This document shows positions 22,536 to 29,763 of a stretch of DNA of 31,954 nt, piece after piece. The notes under the pieces were generated by a model that saw only the letters and a list, made by a program, of their open reading frames with translations, was not told the DNA's origin and made no database searches. The position numbers and the translations under genes are program-made. Origin of the DNA: an uncultured Bacteroides sp. (GTDB lineage Bacteria > Bacteroidota > Bacteroidia > Bacteroidales > Bacteroidaceae); assembly GCF_905207245.1 (NCBI RefSeq), contig NZ_CAJLKP010000071.1, positions 1-31,954 of the forward strand. Direction: 5' to 3'. Each line of letters starts with the position of its first letter. Position 1 is the first letter of the stretch.

Positions 22536-22543
22536 TACTTTTG
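22536..22543 (+). promoter_or_regulatory. -7 box for EamA gene
   Basis: TACTTTTG lies 42 bases before ATG 22586. The leader contains a short GGATTC-type hairpin (GGATTCCAGAATCC). Confidence 0.6.
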
Positions 22544-22585
22544 CAGCGGATTCCAGAATCCTGTATGAAAATTTGAATCGGAACC

Positions 22586-23467
22586 ATGAACAACATAAAA
22601 GGTTATATATACGCGGCAGCTTCTTCCTCCACATTCGGATTAGCCCCTTTTTTCACCATATCCTTATTGGCTTCAGGCTTTTCCTCTTTTGAAGTGCTTA
22701 CTTACCGTTGGGGAATCGCTTCACTCACTCTGGGAATATTCGGTGTACTATTAAGAGAAACTTTCCGTATCAGCCGGAAAGATTGGGGAACTGTATTCGT
22801 ATTGAGCCTGCTCCGGGCAGCAACTTCACTAAGCCTTGTTATTGCTTACCAACATATCGCCAGCGGAGTGGCATCCACCATTCACTTCATGTATCCGCTG
22901 GCAGTTGCCCTCGCCATGATATTCTTCTTCCGGGAAAAGAAATCATTCTCCATTCTGTTTGCCGTACTGATTTCGCTGGCAGGTGCGGCATTGTTATCAT
23001 CGGGAGAGATAGACTTCAAAGGTGGAAATACAACGACAGGGCTGATTGCCGCCACGCTATCCGTATTCTTTTATGGCGGATATATCGTCGGAGTACGTAA
23101 GAGCCGTGCCATTCATATCCCATCTACCGCACTGACTTGCTACGTCATGGGATTGGGTGCCTTATTCTTTATTATAGGGGGAAGTCTGACAGGCGGTATT
23201 CAGTTGGCAACAGGCGGACAAACATGGCTGAATATCCTCGGACTGGCACTACCGGCAACAGCCATTTCAAATATCACACTCGTGAAAGCTATCAAGTACA
23301 TCGGCCCTACACTGACCTCCATCTTCGGAGCCTTAGAACCTCTTACGGCGGTAGCTATCGGATGTCTGGTCTTCAAAGAAAGTTTCACTCCGGGCAGTGG
23401 TCTGGGCATATTGTTGATATTGACGGCAGTCACCGTCGTCATTATGCACGAGAAGAAAACAAGCTGA
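22586..23467 (+). CDS. EamA/DMT family transporter
   Basis: This 293-residue inner-membrane protein has about ten transmembrane helices in two EamA repeats. The first runs from GYIYAAASSSTFGLAPFF to about residue 140 and the second opens GLIAATLSVFFYGGYIVGV. The conserved ends of the repeats (ASTIHFMYPLAVALAMIFFF; GALEPLTAVAIGCLVFKE) are seen. Such drug/metabolite transporters export amino acids, nucleotides or drugs; the substrate is not predictable here. Length is typical. It is monocistronic and convergent with the amidase gene, with 9 bases between stop codons. Confidence 0.92.
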   Translation: MNNIKGYIYAAASSSTFGLAPFFTISLLASGFSSFEVLTYRWGIASLTLGIFGVLLRETFRISRKDWGTVFVLSLLRAATSLSLVIAYQHIASGVASTIHFMYPLAVALAMIFFFREKKSFSILFAVLISLAGAALLSSGEIDFKGGNTTTGLIAATLSVFFYGGYIVGVRKSRAIHIPSTALTCYVMGLGALFFIIGGSLTGGIQLATGGQTWLNILGLALPATAISNITLVKAIKYIGPTLTSIFGALEPLTAVAIGCLVFKESFTPGSGLGILLILTAVTVVIMHEKKTS

Positions 23468-23476
23468 TAAGAGTGA

Positions 23477-24517
23477 TTACTTACTCTTCTTATAATCGGT
23501 GATAAAGCCTTCCATCATCCACTTCGCCAAAGCCTGGCGATTGGAACTGATTACGAAACGGCGTTGGTCGAAGGTGTTCTGAATATTTCCCAGTTCTACA
23601 AAAACCCCGGCAGGAGTAGAGTTAGCCAACACATACAGGTTGCGCGGGCCTACCGTGCCCGTAAAGCCGCGATTAGGCTGATGTTTATCATACTTAGACT
23701 CAAAAGTATTCTTCATCGTAGTTGCCAGACGCTTGCTGTTGGCACTGTTGGGGGCATGATAAAAGAACACATCTGTCTGATGTCGCTTGCTGCGGCTATC
23801 CACATGCAGGAAGATGGAACGGCAATAGGTATAGTTCTTGCGGTCTTTTCTATAAAGTTCATTGATTTTGATGCAACGCTGGCGAAGGCGAGCCACTTGG
23901 TTCAGAGGGATAGCGTCTCCCATACAGGTTTCGCGCTTACTATTATTAAGGTAGCGATCATCACGAATGCCGTCTTTGGCATCCTGAATAATGATATAAA
24001 CCTTTGCCCCCTCTTCCATCAGATTACGGGCAAGACGCAGGGCGACATCATAAGCATATTCATCTTCATGGAGTTCAACGTTCCCTATCTTACCGATAGC
24101 ACCGGGGTCAGGTCCTCCATGTCCGCTGACCACATAGAAGCAGGCACCCTTCAAACGGTTACCGGTCACCCGGACTTTAGCCAGTTCTTTTCCGAAAAGA
24201 GGTTCATGAATTGTTTTGCCGGAACCGGCAGCAGAGGCAGAAGAAGTAGATGAATTAGCAGCAGTTTCGGTTTTGGATCTCAGTGGCGGAAGCAGGTACT
24301 TCACCCCTAAGCGCAATTCCTGTTTTCCGCGTAATTGCTTTTTATTCAGTTCAAGGAACTCCAGATAGTAGGCTTTACCGGGACGCTTATTGCGCTGCAA
24401 GAAGGCCGAAATGCCCTCACCAGACCTCGGTGCAGCCCTTTCCTCCTGCGCCGAAGCGTGGAAAGGAGTGAAAAACAGGAAAGAAGATATAAACAACAAA
24501 AATAATATCCGAACCAT
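23477..24517 (-). CDS. periplasmic N-acetylmuramoyl-L-alanine amidase
   Basis: This 346-residue amidase has a signal peptide (VRILFLLFISSFLFFTPFHASA, cleavage about residue 23, written here from residue 2). A basic region follows that looks like a degenerate LysM or SH3-type linker (about 30-80), then a Ser/Ala-rich linker (83-100). The zinc-dependent Amidase_3 domain spans about 118-343: H133 in VVSGHGGPDPGAIG, acidic E residues in ELHEDEYAYDVALRLA, the histidine in SIFLHVDS, and the catalytic Glu in GVFVELGNIQN. The enzyme cleaves the MurNAc-L-Ala bond in peptidoglycan, for cell separation or remodelling. It is monocistronic. Confidence 0.9.
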   Translation of the reverse strand: MVRILFLLFISSFLFFTPFHASAQEERAAPRSGEGISAFLQRNKRPGKAYYLEFLELNKKQLRGKQELRLGVKYLLPPLRSKTETAANSSTSSASAAGSGKTIHEPLFGKELAKVRVTGNRLKGACFYVVSGHGGPDPGAIGKIGNVELHEDEYAYDVALRLARNLMEEGAKVYIIIQDAKDGIRDDRYLNNSKRETCMGDAIPLNQVARLRQRCIKINELYRKDRKNYTYCRSIFLHVDSRSKRHQTDVFFYHAPNSANSKRLATTMKNTFESKYDKHQPNRGFTGTVGPRNLYVLANSTPAGVFVELGNIQNTFDQRRFVISSNRQALAKWMMEGFITDYKKSK

Positions 24518-24536
24518 AATATCCTTGGTATTAATG

Positions 24537-24636
24537 AGCTACGAGCTACATGCTACGGGTGACAAGTTGCTGCGCTTTGTTTGCCCGGCTGCCACGCCGA
24601 AAGGTACTTGTCACTCGTAGCTCGTAGCTTGTAGCT
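24537..24636. repeat. AGCTACGAGCTAC hairpin element
   Basis: Arms 24537-24567 and 24606-24636 are inverted complements at 27 of 31 positions, with a 38-nt loop beginning TGCTGCGC. Each arm has internal repetition of GCTACGA-like units and ends in GTGACAAGT. It lies in the divergent region between the amidase and metY genes, just upstream of the metY promoter. Confidence 0.82.
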
Positions 24637-24684
24637 TTTACAAATTACTTCAACTGTTGCGGACAAAAATACAATTATTTTCCC

Positions 24685-24692
24685 TACTTTTG
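24685..24692 (+). promoter_or_regulatory. -7 box for metY
   Basis: TACTTTTG lies 49 bases before ATG 24742. The leader is too short for a SAM riboswitch. Confidence 0.65.
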
Positions 24693-24741
24693 CGCCCATA
24701 AATGCGTTAATTGATAAGAAACTATAAAAATAGATAGCATT

Positions 24742-26022
24742 ATGGCAAAACAATTAAAACCGGAGACACTCTGCGTACAAGCCGGATGGACTCCAAAGAA
24801 GGGTGAACCCCGCGTACTCCCCATCTACCAAAGTACAACCTTCAAGTATGAAACCAGCGAGCAAATGGCACGCCTTTTCGACCTTGAAGAGAACGGCTAC
24901 TTCTACACCCGCTTGCAAAACCCTACGAATGACGCCGTTGCCGCCAAGATAGCCGCCCTCGAAGGTGGTGTGGCCGCCATGCTGACATCCAGCGGACAAT
25001 CTGCCAACTTCTATGCTATTTTTAATATCTGTCAGGCAGGCGACCACTTCGTCTGTTCATCTACCATCTATGGCGGCACCTTCAACCTCTTCGGTGTGAC
25101 AATGAAGAAGTTGGGCATCGAAGTTACTTTCGTCAACCCGGACGCACCGGAAGAAGAAATCTCAGCCGCTTTCCGCCCAAACACCAAGGCACTGTTTGGT
25201 GAAACCATCTCCAACCCGACGCTGGAAGTGCTCGATATCGAAAAGTTTGCCCGCATCGCCCACAGCCACGGCGTGCCTTTGATTGTAGACAATACCTTCC
25301 CGACTCCTATTAACTGCCGCCCGTTCGAATGGGGTGCCGATATCGTGGTGCATTCCACCACCAAATATATGGACGGCCATGCCACCAGCGTAGGCGGTGC
25401 CATCGTGGATAGCGGAAACTTCAATTGGGATGCTTATGCCGACAAATTCCCCGGACTGTGTACGCCCGACGAATCTTATCACGGCCTGACTTATACAAAA
25501 GCTTTCGGCAAAATGGCTTATATCACCAAAGCTACCGCACAGTTGATGCGTGACCTTGGCAGCATTCAGTCTCCGCAGAATGCATTCTTGCTGAATATCG
25601 GTCTTGAAACGCTCCACCTGCGTATGCCGCAACATTGCAAAAATGCACAGGCAGTTGCCGAATATCTTTCCAAGAACGATAAGGTGGCATGGGTTAATTA
25701 CTGTGGCCTGCCCGGAGACAAATATCACGAACTGGCACAAAAGTACATGCCAAACGGTTCTTGCGGTGTTGTCACCTTCGGCTTGAAAGGAGGCCGCGAA
25801 GTAGCCATCAAATTTATGGACTCACTGAAACTGGCAGCTATCGTCACCCACGTAGCCGATGCCCGCACCTGCGTGCTGCACCCCGCCAGCCATACGCACC
25901 GTCAGCTTTCGGACGAACAATTGATGGAAGCCGGTGTACGTCCCGACCTGATTCGTTTCTCGGTTGGTATCGAGAATGCGGATGATATCATTGCAGATAT
26001 TGAACAGGCGCTGAACGCATAA
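24742..26022 (+). CDS. metY: O-acetylhomoserine sulfhydrylase
   Basis: This 426-residue PLP enzyme of the Cys/Met metabolism family makes homocysteine from O-acetylhomoserine and sulfide (it also acts as cysteine synthase on O-acetylserine) in the cytoplasm. The start KPETLCVQAGW and the block YTRLQNPTNDAVAAKIAALEGG are typical. The Schiff-base lysine is K208 in VVHSTTKYMDGH, and the PLP-phosphate site is in TSSGQSANFYAIFNI. The C-terminal SHTHRQLSDEQLMEAGVRPDLIRFSVGIE matches the OAH-sulfhydrylase subgroup (given here as two consecutive blocks, SHTHRQLSDEQL and RPDLIRFSVGIE). Length is in the usual 425-430 range. It is monocistronic, ending before the terminator at 26083-26115. Confidence 0.95.
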   Translation: MAKQLKPETLCVQAGWTPKKGEPRVLPIYQSTTFKYETSEQMARLFDLEENGYFYTRLQNPTNDAVAAKIAALEGGVAAMLTSSGQSANFYAIFNICQAGDHFVCSSTIYGGTFNLFGVTMKKLGIEVTFVNPDAPEEEISAAFRPNTKALFGETISNPTLEVLDIEKFARIAHSHGVPLIVDNTFPTPINCRPFEWGADIVVHSTTKYMDGHATSVGGAIVDSGNFNWDAYADKFPGLCTPDESYHGLTYTKAFGKMAYITKATAQLMRDLGSIQSPQNAFLLNIGLETLHLRMPQHCKNAQAVAEYLSKNDKVAWVNYCGLPGDKYHELAQKYMPNGSCGVVTFGLKGGREVAIKFMDSLKLAAIVTHVADARTCVLHPASHTHRQLSDEQLMEAGVRPDLIRFSVGIENADDIIADIEQALNA

Positions 26023-26082
26023 GAGCTGTGCTGCCGGTCAGATAAAAAAACTGTATCTGACAAAAAGAAATCCAAAGAATAA

Positions 26083-26115
26083 TATCCCCGACTCCCCAAC
26101 CGGAGTACGGGGATA
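26083..26115 (+). terminator. terminator after metY
   Basis: TATCCCCGACTCC at 26083-26095 pairs with 26102-26115 (one bulged base) over a 6-nt loop. It is the only strong structure between metY and the next gene. Confidence 0.7.
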
Positions 26116-26120
26116 ATTGT

Positions 26121-26128
26121 TATCTTTG
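26121..26128 (+). promoter_or_regulatory. -7 box for AAA-ATPase-like gene
   Basis: TATCTTTG lies 27 bases before ATG 26155, directly after the metY terminator. Confidence 0.65.
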
Positions 26129-26154
26129 CAAACAGTTCATCAAATCCAGTGGTT

Positions 26155-27333
26155 ATGAATACAAATAATTTCACCCCGCGCAGACTTCCCGTCGGAATAC
26201 AAAGCTTTGAAAAACTACGTAGCGAAAGTTTTGTCTATGTAGACAAGACGGCACTCATTTACAAACTCGTCCAAGCAGGTGTGCCCTGTTTCCTGAGTCG
26301 CCCACGCCGCTTTGGAAAGAGCCTGTTGCTCTCCACTATCGAAGCCTACTTCAAGGGTAAGCGAGAGCTTTTCCGGGGATTGGCTATGGAACAACTGGAA
26401 AAGAATTGGTATGAATATCCCGTGCTGCATCTCAGCCTGAATGCCGAGAAGTACGATAGTAAAGAACGGTTGGCAGATATGCTTGAACGTCAGCTCCAAG
26501 CGTGGGAACAATTATATCAGACCGGCGGCAAAGGGGACACATATTCCGGCCGCTTCATGACCGTCATCAAGCAAGCCTACGAACAGACTGGTCGCCGTGT
26601 CGTAGTGCTTATCGATGAATACGACAAGCCACTACTCCGCTCCTTCGACAACTCCAAGCTGCAAGACGAGTTCCGCGAAACGCTGACCGCCTTCTATACC
26701 GTATTGAAAGACGCCGACCCCTGGCTGCAATTCGTCCTCATCACCGGAGTGACCAAGTTTGCGCAGATGGGCATCTTCAGCAACCTCAACCAACTGAGCG
26801 ACATCAGTTTCGACCTCGACTACAACACCCTTTGCGGCATGACATTACCAGAAATTGAGGCTACTTTTGTCCCCGAACTGGAGGCAATGGCACTGAAACA
26901 GAAACTCTCACACGAAGCCCTACTGGAAAAGATGACCCGTCTTTACGACGGCTACCGCTTCACCAACGATGAGGAGTTCACACCAATGTACAATCCCTTC
27001 AGTGTGCTCAATGCACTGTTGAAACGCGCCTTCGGTAGCTACTGGTTCGGTAGCGGTACCCCCACCTTCTTAGTGGATATGCTGAAAAAGACCAACTTTG
27101 ACCTGCGCGAGATGGACGGCATACAAGTAGGGGCACTTTCGTTGAATGCCAATATGGTTGATACAAATAACCTTGTACCTCTACTGTACCAAAGCGGATA
27201 TCTAACAATAAAAGAATATGATGAAAGATTTCAGATTTATACTCTCGGCTTCCCTAACGAGGAAGTAAAGTCACAGATTGACGAGAAAGCAATGCCACAG
27301 CTCCGGGGCTACATGAAGCATGCGAACGTTTGA
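26155..27333 (+). pseudogene. AAA-ATPase-like protein, nuclease domain lost
   Basis: The 392-residue product is the N-terminal ATPase part of the AAA-ATPase_like (PF09820) family. It shows RLPVGIQSFEKLR, FVYVDKTALIYKLV, the Walker A variant SRPRRFGKSLLLST (about 48-61), Walker B RVVVLIDEYDKPL, and the ITGVTKF and YNPFSVLNAL blocks. Full-length relatives have about 520 residues, with a C-terminal PD-(D/E)XK nuclease (PF08011) after the LGFPNEEV motif. Here the frame ends about 25 residues past that motif with unrelated sequence, so the nuclease is missing. These genes are multicopy in Bacteroides and of uncertain, perhaps mobile or defence-related, role. The GTG at 26149 is an alternative start. 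I cannot rule out that the short form is still expressed. Confidence 0.75.
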
Positions 27334-27545
27334 AACTGGACCGAATGAAAAAAGAAGAGCTCGAAGCATATTACCGTCATTTAGATAATATCGTCATTCT
27401 CCGTGACAATATATATACGGAGCGTGCAGAAGGAAGAGAAGAAGAACGCTATTCTATCGCACGAAATTTAAAACAGCTTGGCGCTTCAGAAGAAGTGATA
27501 ATCAAAGCTACCGGATTATCTTCCGAAGAGATAAACAAACCATAG
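27305..27545 (+). pseudogene. Rpn-type C-terminal fragment
   Basis: In a frame different from the ATPase, EACERLKLDRMKKEELEAYY and then HLDNIVILRDNIYTERAEG-REEER continue to IARNLKQLGASEEVI and TGLSSEEI before TAA. This is the C-terminal tail of Rpn/PD-(D/E)XK transposase-like proteins (EEL-AY helix, AxxEGRxEG coiled helix, then the small C-terminal IARNLKxxG domain). The catalytic N-terminal part is absent. The meeting point with the ATPase frame near 27280-27330 looks like a deletion junction. If translated, it could start at ATG 27345. Confidence 0.6.
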
Positions 27546-27594
27546 CCCCACCTTCATCAACACATATTTACATTTCCTCATTCATCCCCCACTC

Positions 27595-27627
27595 AGGCGA
27601 AAGACCGAAAAGTCTTTCGCCTTTTTT
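27595..27627 (+). terminator. strong intrinsic terminator
   Basis: AGGCGAAAGAC at 27595-27605 pairs perfectly with 27612-27622, with a 6-nt loop and a run of six T. It ends the ATPase/Rpn remnant transcription unit. Confidence 0.9.
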
Positions 27628-27705
27628 GTTTCGTGCCCTCATGCTTCTGTTATTTTTCACAAACCATGCCGTTCACTTGCCTTGTCACGGCAAAATTACA
27701 CTACC

Positions 27706-27764
27706 TGTCCATCAAACTGTCCATAGACAAAGTGCGGTGGTTACACAGATAAGCCCTATCTTGA
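27706..27764 (+). promoter_or_regulatory. TGTCCA direct-repeat promoter, copy 1
   Basis: TGTCCA at 27706-27711 and 27718-27723 (12-bp spacing) is followed, 39 bp after the start of the second copy, by the -7-like TATCTTGA at 27757-27764. The HTH gene starts at 27820. The same layout precedes the paralogous gene at 30922. The imperfect -7 box suggests that an activator binding the repeats is needed. Confidence 0.6.
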
Positions 27765-27819
27765 ACTCGTAAGTTTTGCTGATTGGCAAAGCATGTACTG
27801 ACAAACAAGAATATTGACA

Positions 27820-28398
27820 ATGGATATAAACACCACACTACTCGCCACGGCCGCCTTTATGGGCGGATGCGCCCTTGCCATCACGGCACAGCAATGGTTG
27901 CAAACACACCGATGGCCCCGAATGCGCCGACGCATAGACACCCTGATAAAGCTGCGCGTAGAACAGCAATTGCACCGCCACGAGGCAGAATGCCCCATGG
28001 CACAGATGCACGCCCAGCGAAACATCCTCTACAGCCCCCCCGCCGTGAAGAGCCAAAGCCACCAGATGCTGGTGGGCTTCATGATGACCTACTACCCCGA
28101 CTTCCTGAAGCAACTGACAGCACACACCGACGGCCGCCTTTCCGACAGCGAAGAGCATACCTGTTTTCTCATCAAGCTGGGTCTGCGAAATAAACAGATA
28201 GCCCAAAGCATGGGCATCACGCCCAACAGCGTGATAAAGACCAAGCAACGCCTGCGACAGAAACTGAAAGGCCTGCCCGCCGACGAAAACATGACGTGGG
28301 CAAATATCAACTCCATCAGCCAGTTGGACGGCACAGGCAGTGGCGGCAGCAGCGAAGGTGGCGGTGAGGGAGGTCTTGACGAAAATCCGTTGGGATAA
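27820..28398 (+). CDS. membrane-anchored HTH protein (paralogue 1)
   Basis: This 192-residue protein has one N-terminal membrane helix (about 5-24, LLATAAFMGGCALAITA) and a basic cytoplasmic flank (RWPRMRRRIDTLIKLRVEQQ). A variable linker is followed by a LuxR/sigma-region-4-like HTH at about 110-155: SEEHTCFLIKLGLRNKQIAQ, then SMGITPNSVIKTKQRLRQKL. The tail is Gly/Ser-rich. It is homologous along its whole length to the product at 30922-31512. It would be a membrane-tethered DNA-binding protein, a layout seen beside Bacteroides surface-protein (fimbrillin-like) loci. The frame opens at TTG 27814 but ATG 27820 is preferred. Here the expected downstream surface genes are absent, replaced by a toxin-antitoxin pair on the other strand. 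Confidence 0.75.
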   Translation: MDINTTLLATAAFMGGCALAITAQQWLQTHRWPRMRRRIDTLIKLRVEQQLHRHEAECPMAQMHAQRNILYSPPAVKSQSHQMLVGFMMTYYPDFLKQLTAHTDGRLSDSEEHTCFLIKLGLRNKQIAQSMGITPNSVIKTKQRLRQKLKGLPADENMTWANINSISQLDGTGSGGSSEGGGEGGLDENPLG

Positions 28399-28418
28399 CC
28401 TGCGAGGAGCAAAGAAAA

Positions 28419-28473
28419 AGGCGGCTGCCCGGAAGAGAGAAAGAAAGTTTCTCACTTTCCGAGGCAGCCGCCT
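28419..28473. terminator. bidirectional terminator
   Basis: AGGCGGCTGCC at 28419-28429 pairs perfectly with 28463-28473. On the minus strand it is followed by TTTTTCTTTG, terminating the HepT transcript. On the plus strand it follows the HTH gene and has an AT-rich tail. Confidence 0.75.
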
Positions 28474-28522
28474 ACTATATTATAATTTCGTAGTGACAAA
28501 CTTCTCCTTATGCCGAAAAGTT

Positions 28523-28921
28523 TCAAGGCGCAACAGTGAAACCGCCATCGTAGCGTCCGCTGCGCAAATCATCAATGATGCGGTGCAGGACGAGAATCAA
28601 TTGGGGAAGGTCTTGCTTGACTGTATAAAATATCTTTTCAGGATTCACCATTGAATACTCATGAGAAATAAAATTGCGCATTCCGAATACGCTTTTCCAT
28701 GGTATCTCCGGATAATTGGGACGCAAAAGTTTCCGTTCCGTCTTGTCGTCTATTTGTTTCAGCATCTCACCCACTACCTGCACACGCAGTACCGTAGCAT
28801 CAAATAAATCCATCGCATCCGGAAATGCAAGGAATTGGCGGTAATCTGTGATATTTGCCGTCCGCTCCACAGCCTGTTCCGCTTTCATCGTGAGGAACTC
28901 CATTCGCTCCAACACACTCAT
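28523..28921 (-). CDS. hepT: HepT-like ribonuclease toxin
   Basis: This 132-residue DUF86 protein is a HEPN-type ribonuclease. The catalytic RX4HXY motif is seen as RNFISHEY (R82, H87, Y89). The helices VLRVQVVGEMLKQID and IIDDLRSGRY are typical. In type VII toxin-antitoxin systems the HepT RNase is silenced when its MntA partner adds AMP to the motif tyrosine. The frame continues upstream to 28948 inside the MntA gene, but ATG 28921 starts two bases after the MntA stop, the expected coupled arrangement. The antitoxin lies upstream in the same operon. Confidence 0.88.
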   Translation of the reverse strand: MSVLERMEFLTMKAEQAVERTANITDYRQFLAFPDAMDLFDATVLRVQVVGEMLKQIDDKTERKLLRPNYPEIPWKSVFGMRNFISHEYSMVNPEKIFYTVKQDLPQLILVLHRIIDDLRSGRYDGGFTVAP

Positions 28922-28922
28922 T

Positions 28923-29216
28923 TCAGACGTATATCGCATCACGATCAAGGTTTTGGCGAAAACTGCGAAACATGTTTTCGTGCAAGGTTATCAAATCTAC
29001 TTTCCGATGGAATAGCTTCCGCAACTCTTCCTGAATGCCAAAGCACGTGAAGAAACTGGGACGACGCAACTTGATTATGACATCAATATCGCTCTTCTCG
29101 TCCTGTTCCCCCCGCGCCACGCTACCGAACAGTCCCAACTGTTCGATGCCATACTTGTCGGCAAACTTTTCCTTATAAGCCCGCAGACGGTCGACGATCT
29201 CCTGGGTGGTTTCCAT
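28923..29216 (-). CDS. mntA: MntA-like nucleotidyltransferase antitoxin
   Basis: This 97-residue minimal nucleotidyltransferase has the GSX10DXD motif: GS at 31-32, then D43-I-D45 in KSDIDVIIKL, and a later acidic site in HRKVDLITLH. It should modify (AMPylate) the HepT active-site tyrosine and so neutralise the toxin. It is first in the operon, with its stop codon just before the hepT start. The -7 box TAACTTTG lies at 29242-29249 on the minus strand. The pair sits between a HTH gene and a broken lipoprotein gene, consistent with insertion into an older surface-protein locus. Confidence 0.9.
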   Translation of the reverse strand: METTQEIVDRLRAYKEKFADKYGIEQLGLFGSVARGEQDEKSDIDVIIKLRRPSFFTCFGIQEELRKLFHRKVDLITLHENMFRSFRQNLDRDAIYV

Positions 29217-29241
29217 ATCTTACTTCTTTTAGTGACAGGTA

Positions 29242-29249
29242 CAAAGTTA
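29242..29249 (-). promoter_or_regulatory. -7 box for mntA-hepT
   Basis: TAACTTTG on the minus strand, 26 bases before ATG 29216. Confidence 0.6.
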
Positions 29250-29385
29250 GCGATTTCCTCAAGAAAGAGAAGACATACCGCGGAAAATATACCGCTACGC
29301 ACTCATTTTTACGAAGCTTACCCTGGTATCTGTTATTATGGTACGTGAATAATCGGTTATTTTTAAGAGTTTATGTGCAGGGGTA

Positions 29386-29423
29386 ATACTTTTTTCTTTA
29401 TCTTTGTTTCACGAAAAAAGTAT
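29386..29423 (+). promoter_or_regulatory. promoter inside an inverted repeat
   Basis: ATACTTTTTTC at 29386-29396 and its exact reverse complement at 29413-29423 enclose 16 bases that hold a TATCTTTG -7 box (29399-29406). The promoter would drive the broken lipoprotein gene about 90-100 bases downstream. Confidence 0.5.
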
Positions 29424-29511
29424 CCTAAAAAATAAAGAAGAATACAATAACCTCATGACATTGCAGATGGAAAATAAATAAAATTACAGTATAAACCTGA
29501 AAACAACCACC

Positions 29512-29675
29512 ATGCATAAAATACCACAACCGATACTGTTACTACCACTGTGCCTCATCGCCTGTCATACCGACAACAGAAGTGAAACCATCACCGGATA
29601 CGCATAAAACCGGGATTGCCGGAAGGAGCTGATGCGGACATTGAAATCAGAAAAGTGATGTCCGCAGAAGAATAA
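29512..29675 (+). pseudogene. broken lipoprotein gene start
   Basis: An ATG opens a 31-codon frame with a lipoprotein signal (HKIPQPILLLPLCLIAC, lipobox LIAC, then HTDNRSE) that ends at TAA 29605-29607. A second frame shifted by one base then continues without a stop to 29675, reading PGLPEGADADIEIRKVMS. The PEGxxAxIxI wording resembles the first mature residues of Bacteroides fimbrial-type surface lipoproteins. I read the whole as a frameshifted and truncated remnant. The relation to fimbrial proteins is a guess from a short segment. The OmpA-family gene follows 88 bases later under its own promoter. Confidence 0.45.
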
Positions 29676-29690
29676 TTGCATAGTATTCAC

Positions 29691-29698
29691 TATCTTTG
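29691..29698 (+). promoter_or_regulatory. -7 box for OmpA-family gene
   Basis: TATCTTTG lies 65 bases before ATG 29764. Confidence 0.6.
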
Positions 29699-29763
29699 CA
29701 GCCGTTCAACCATTTGAAACTATTGGCGTTATATTACTTATAAACATTATAATAGAAAGATTT

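Noticed and set aside
23564..24253. 229-codon plus-strand frame
   Set aside because: Antisense shadow of the amidase gene, whose catalytic motifs are intact.
24518..24741. SAM riboswitch before metY
   Set aside because: The leader after the promoter is only about 45 bases, and the upstream hairpin lies before the promoter and is a repeat element.
26155..27545. Insertion sequence
   Set aside because: No terminal inverted repeats or target duplication seen; the Rpn fragment is only a C-terminal tail.
27838..28455. 205-codon minus-strand frame
   Set aside because: Shadow of the GC-rich HTH gene; no family resemblance.
29386..29423. Invertible (phase-variable) promoter
   Set aside because: Only 16 bases lie between the inverted repeats, too short for a site-specific inversion segment, and no invertase is seen.
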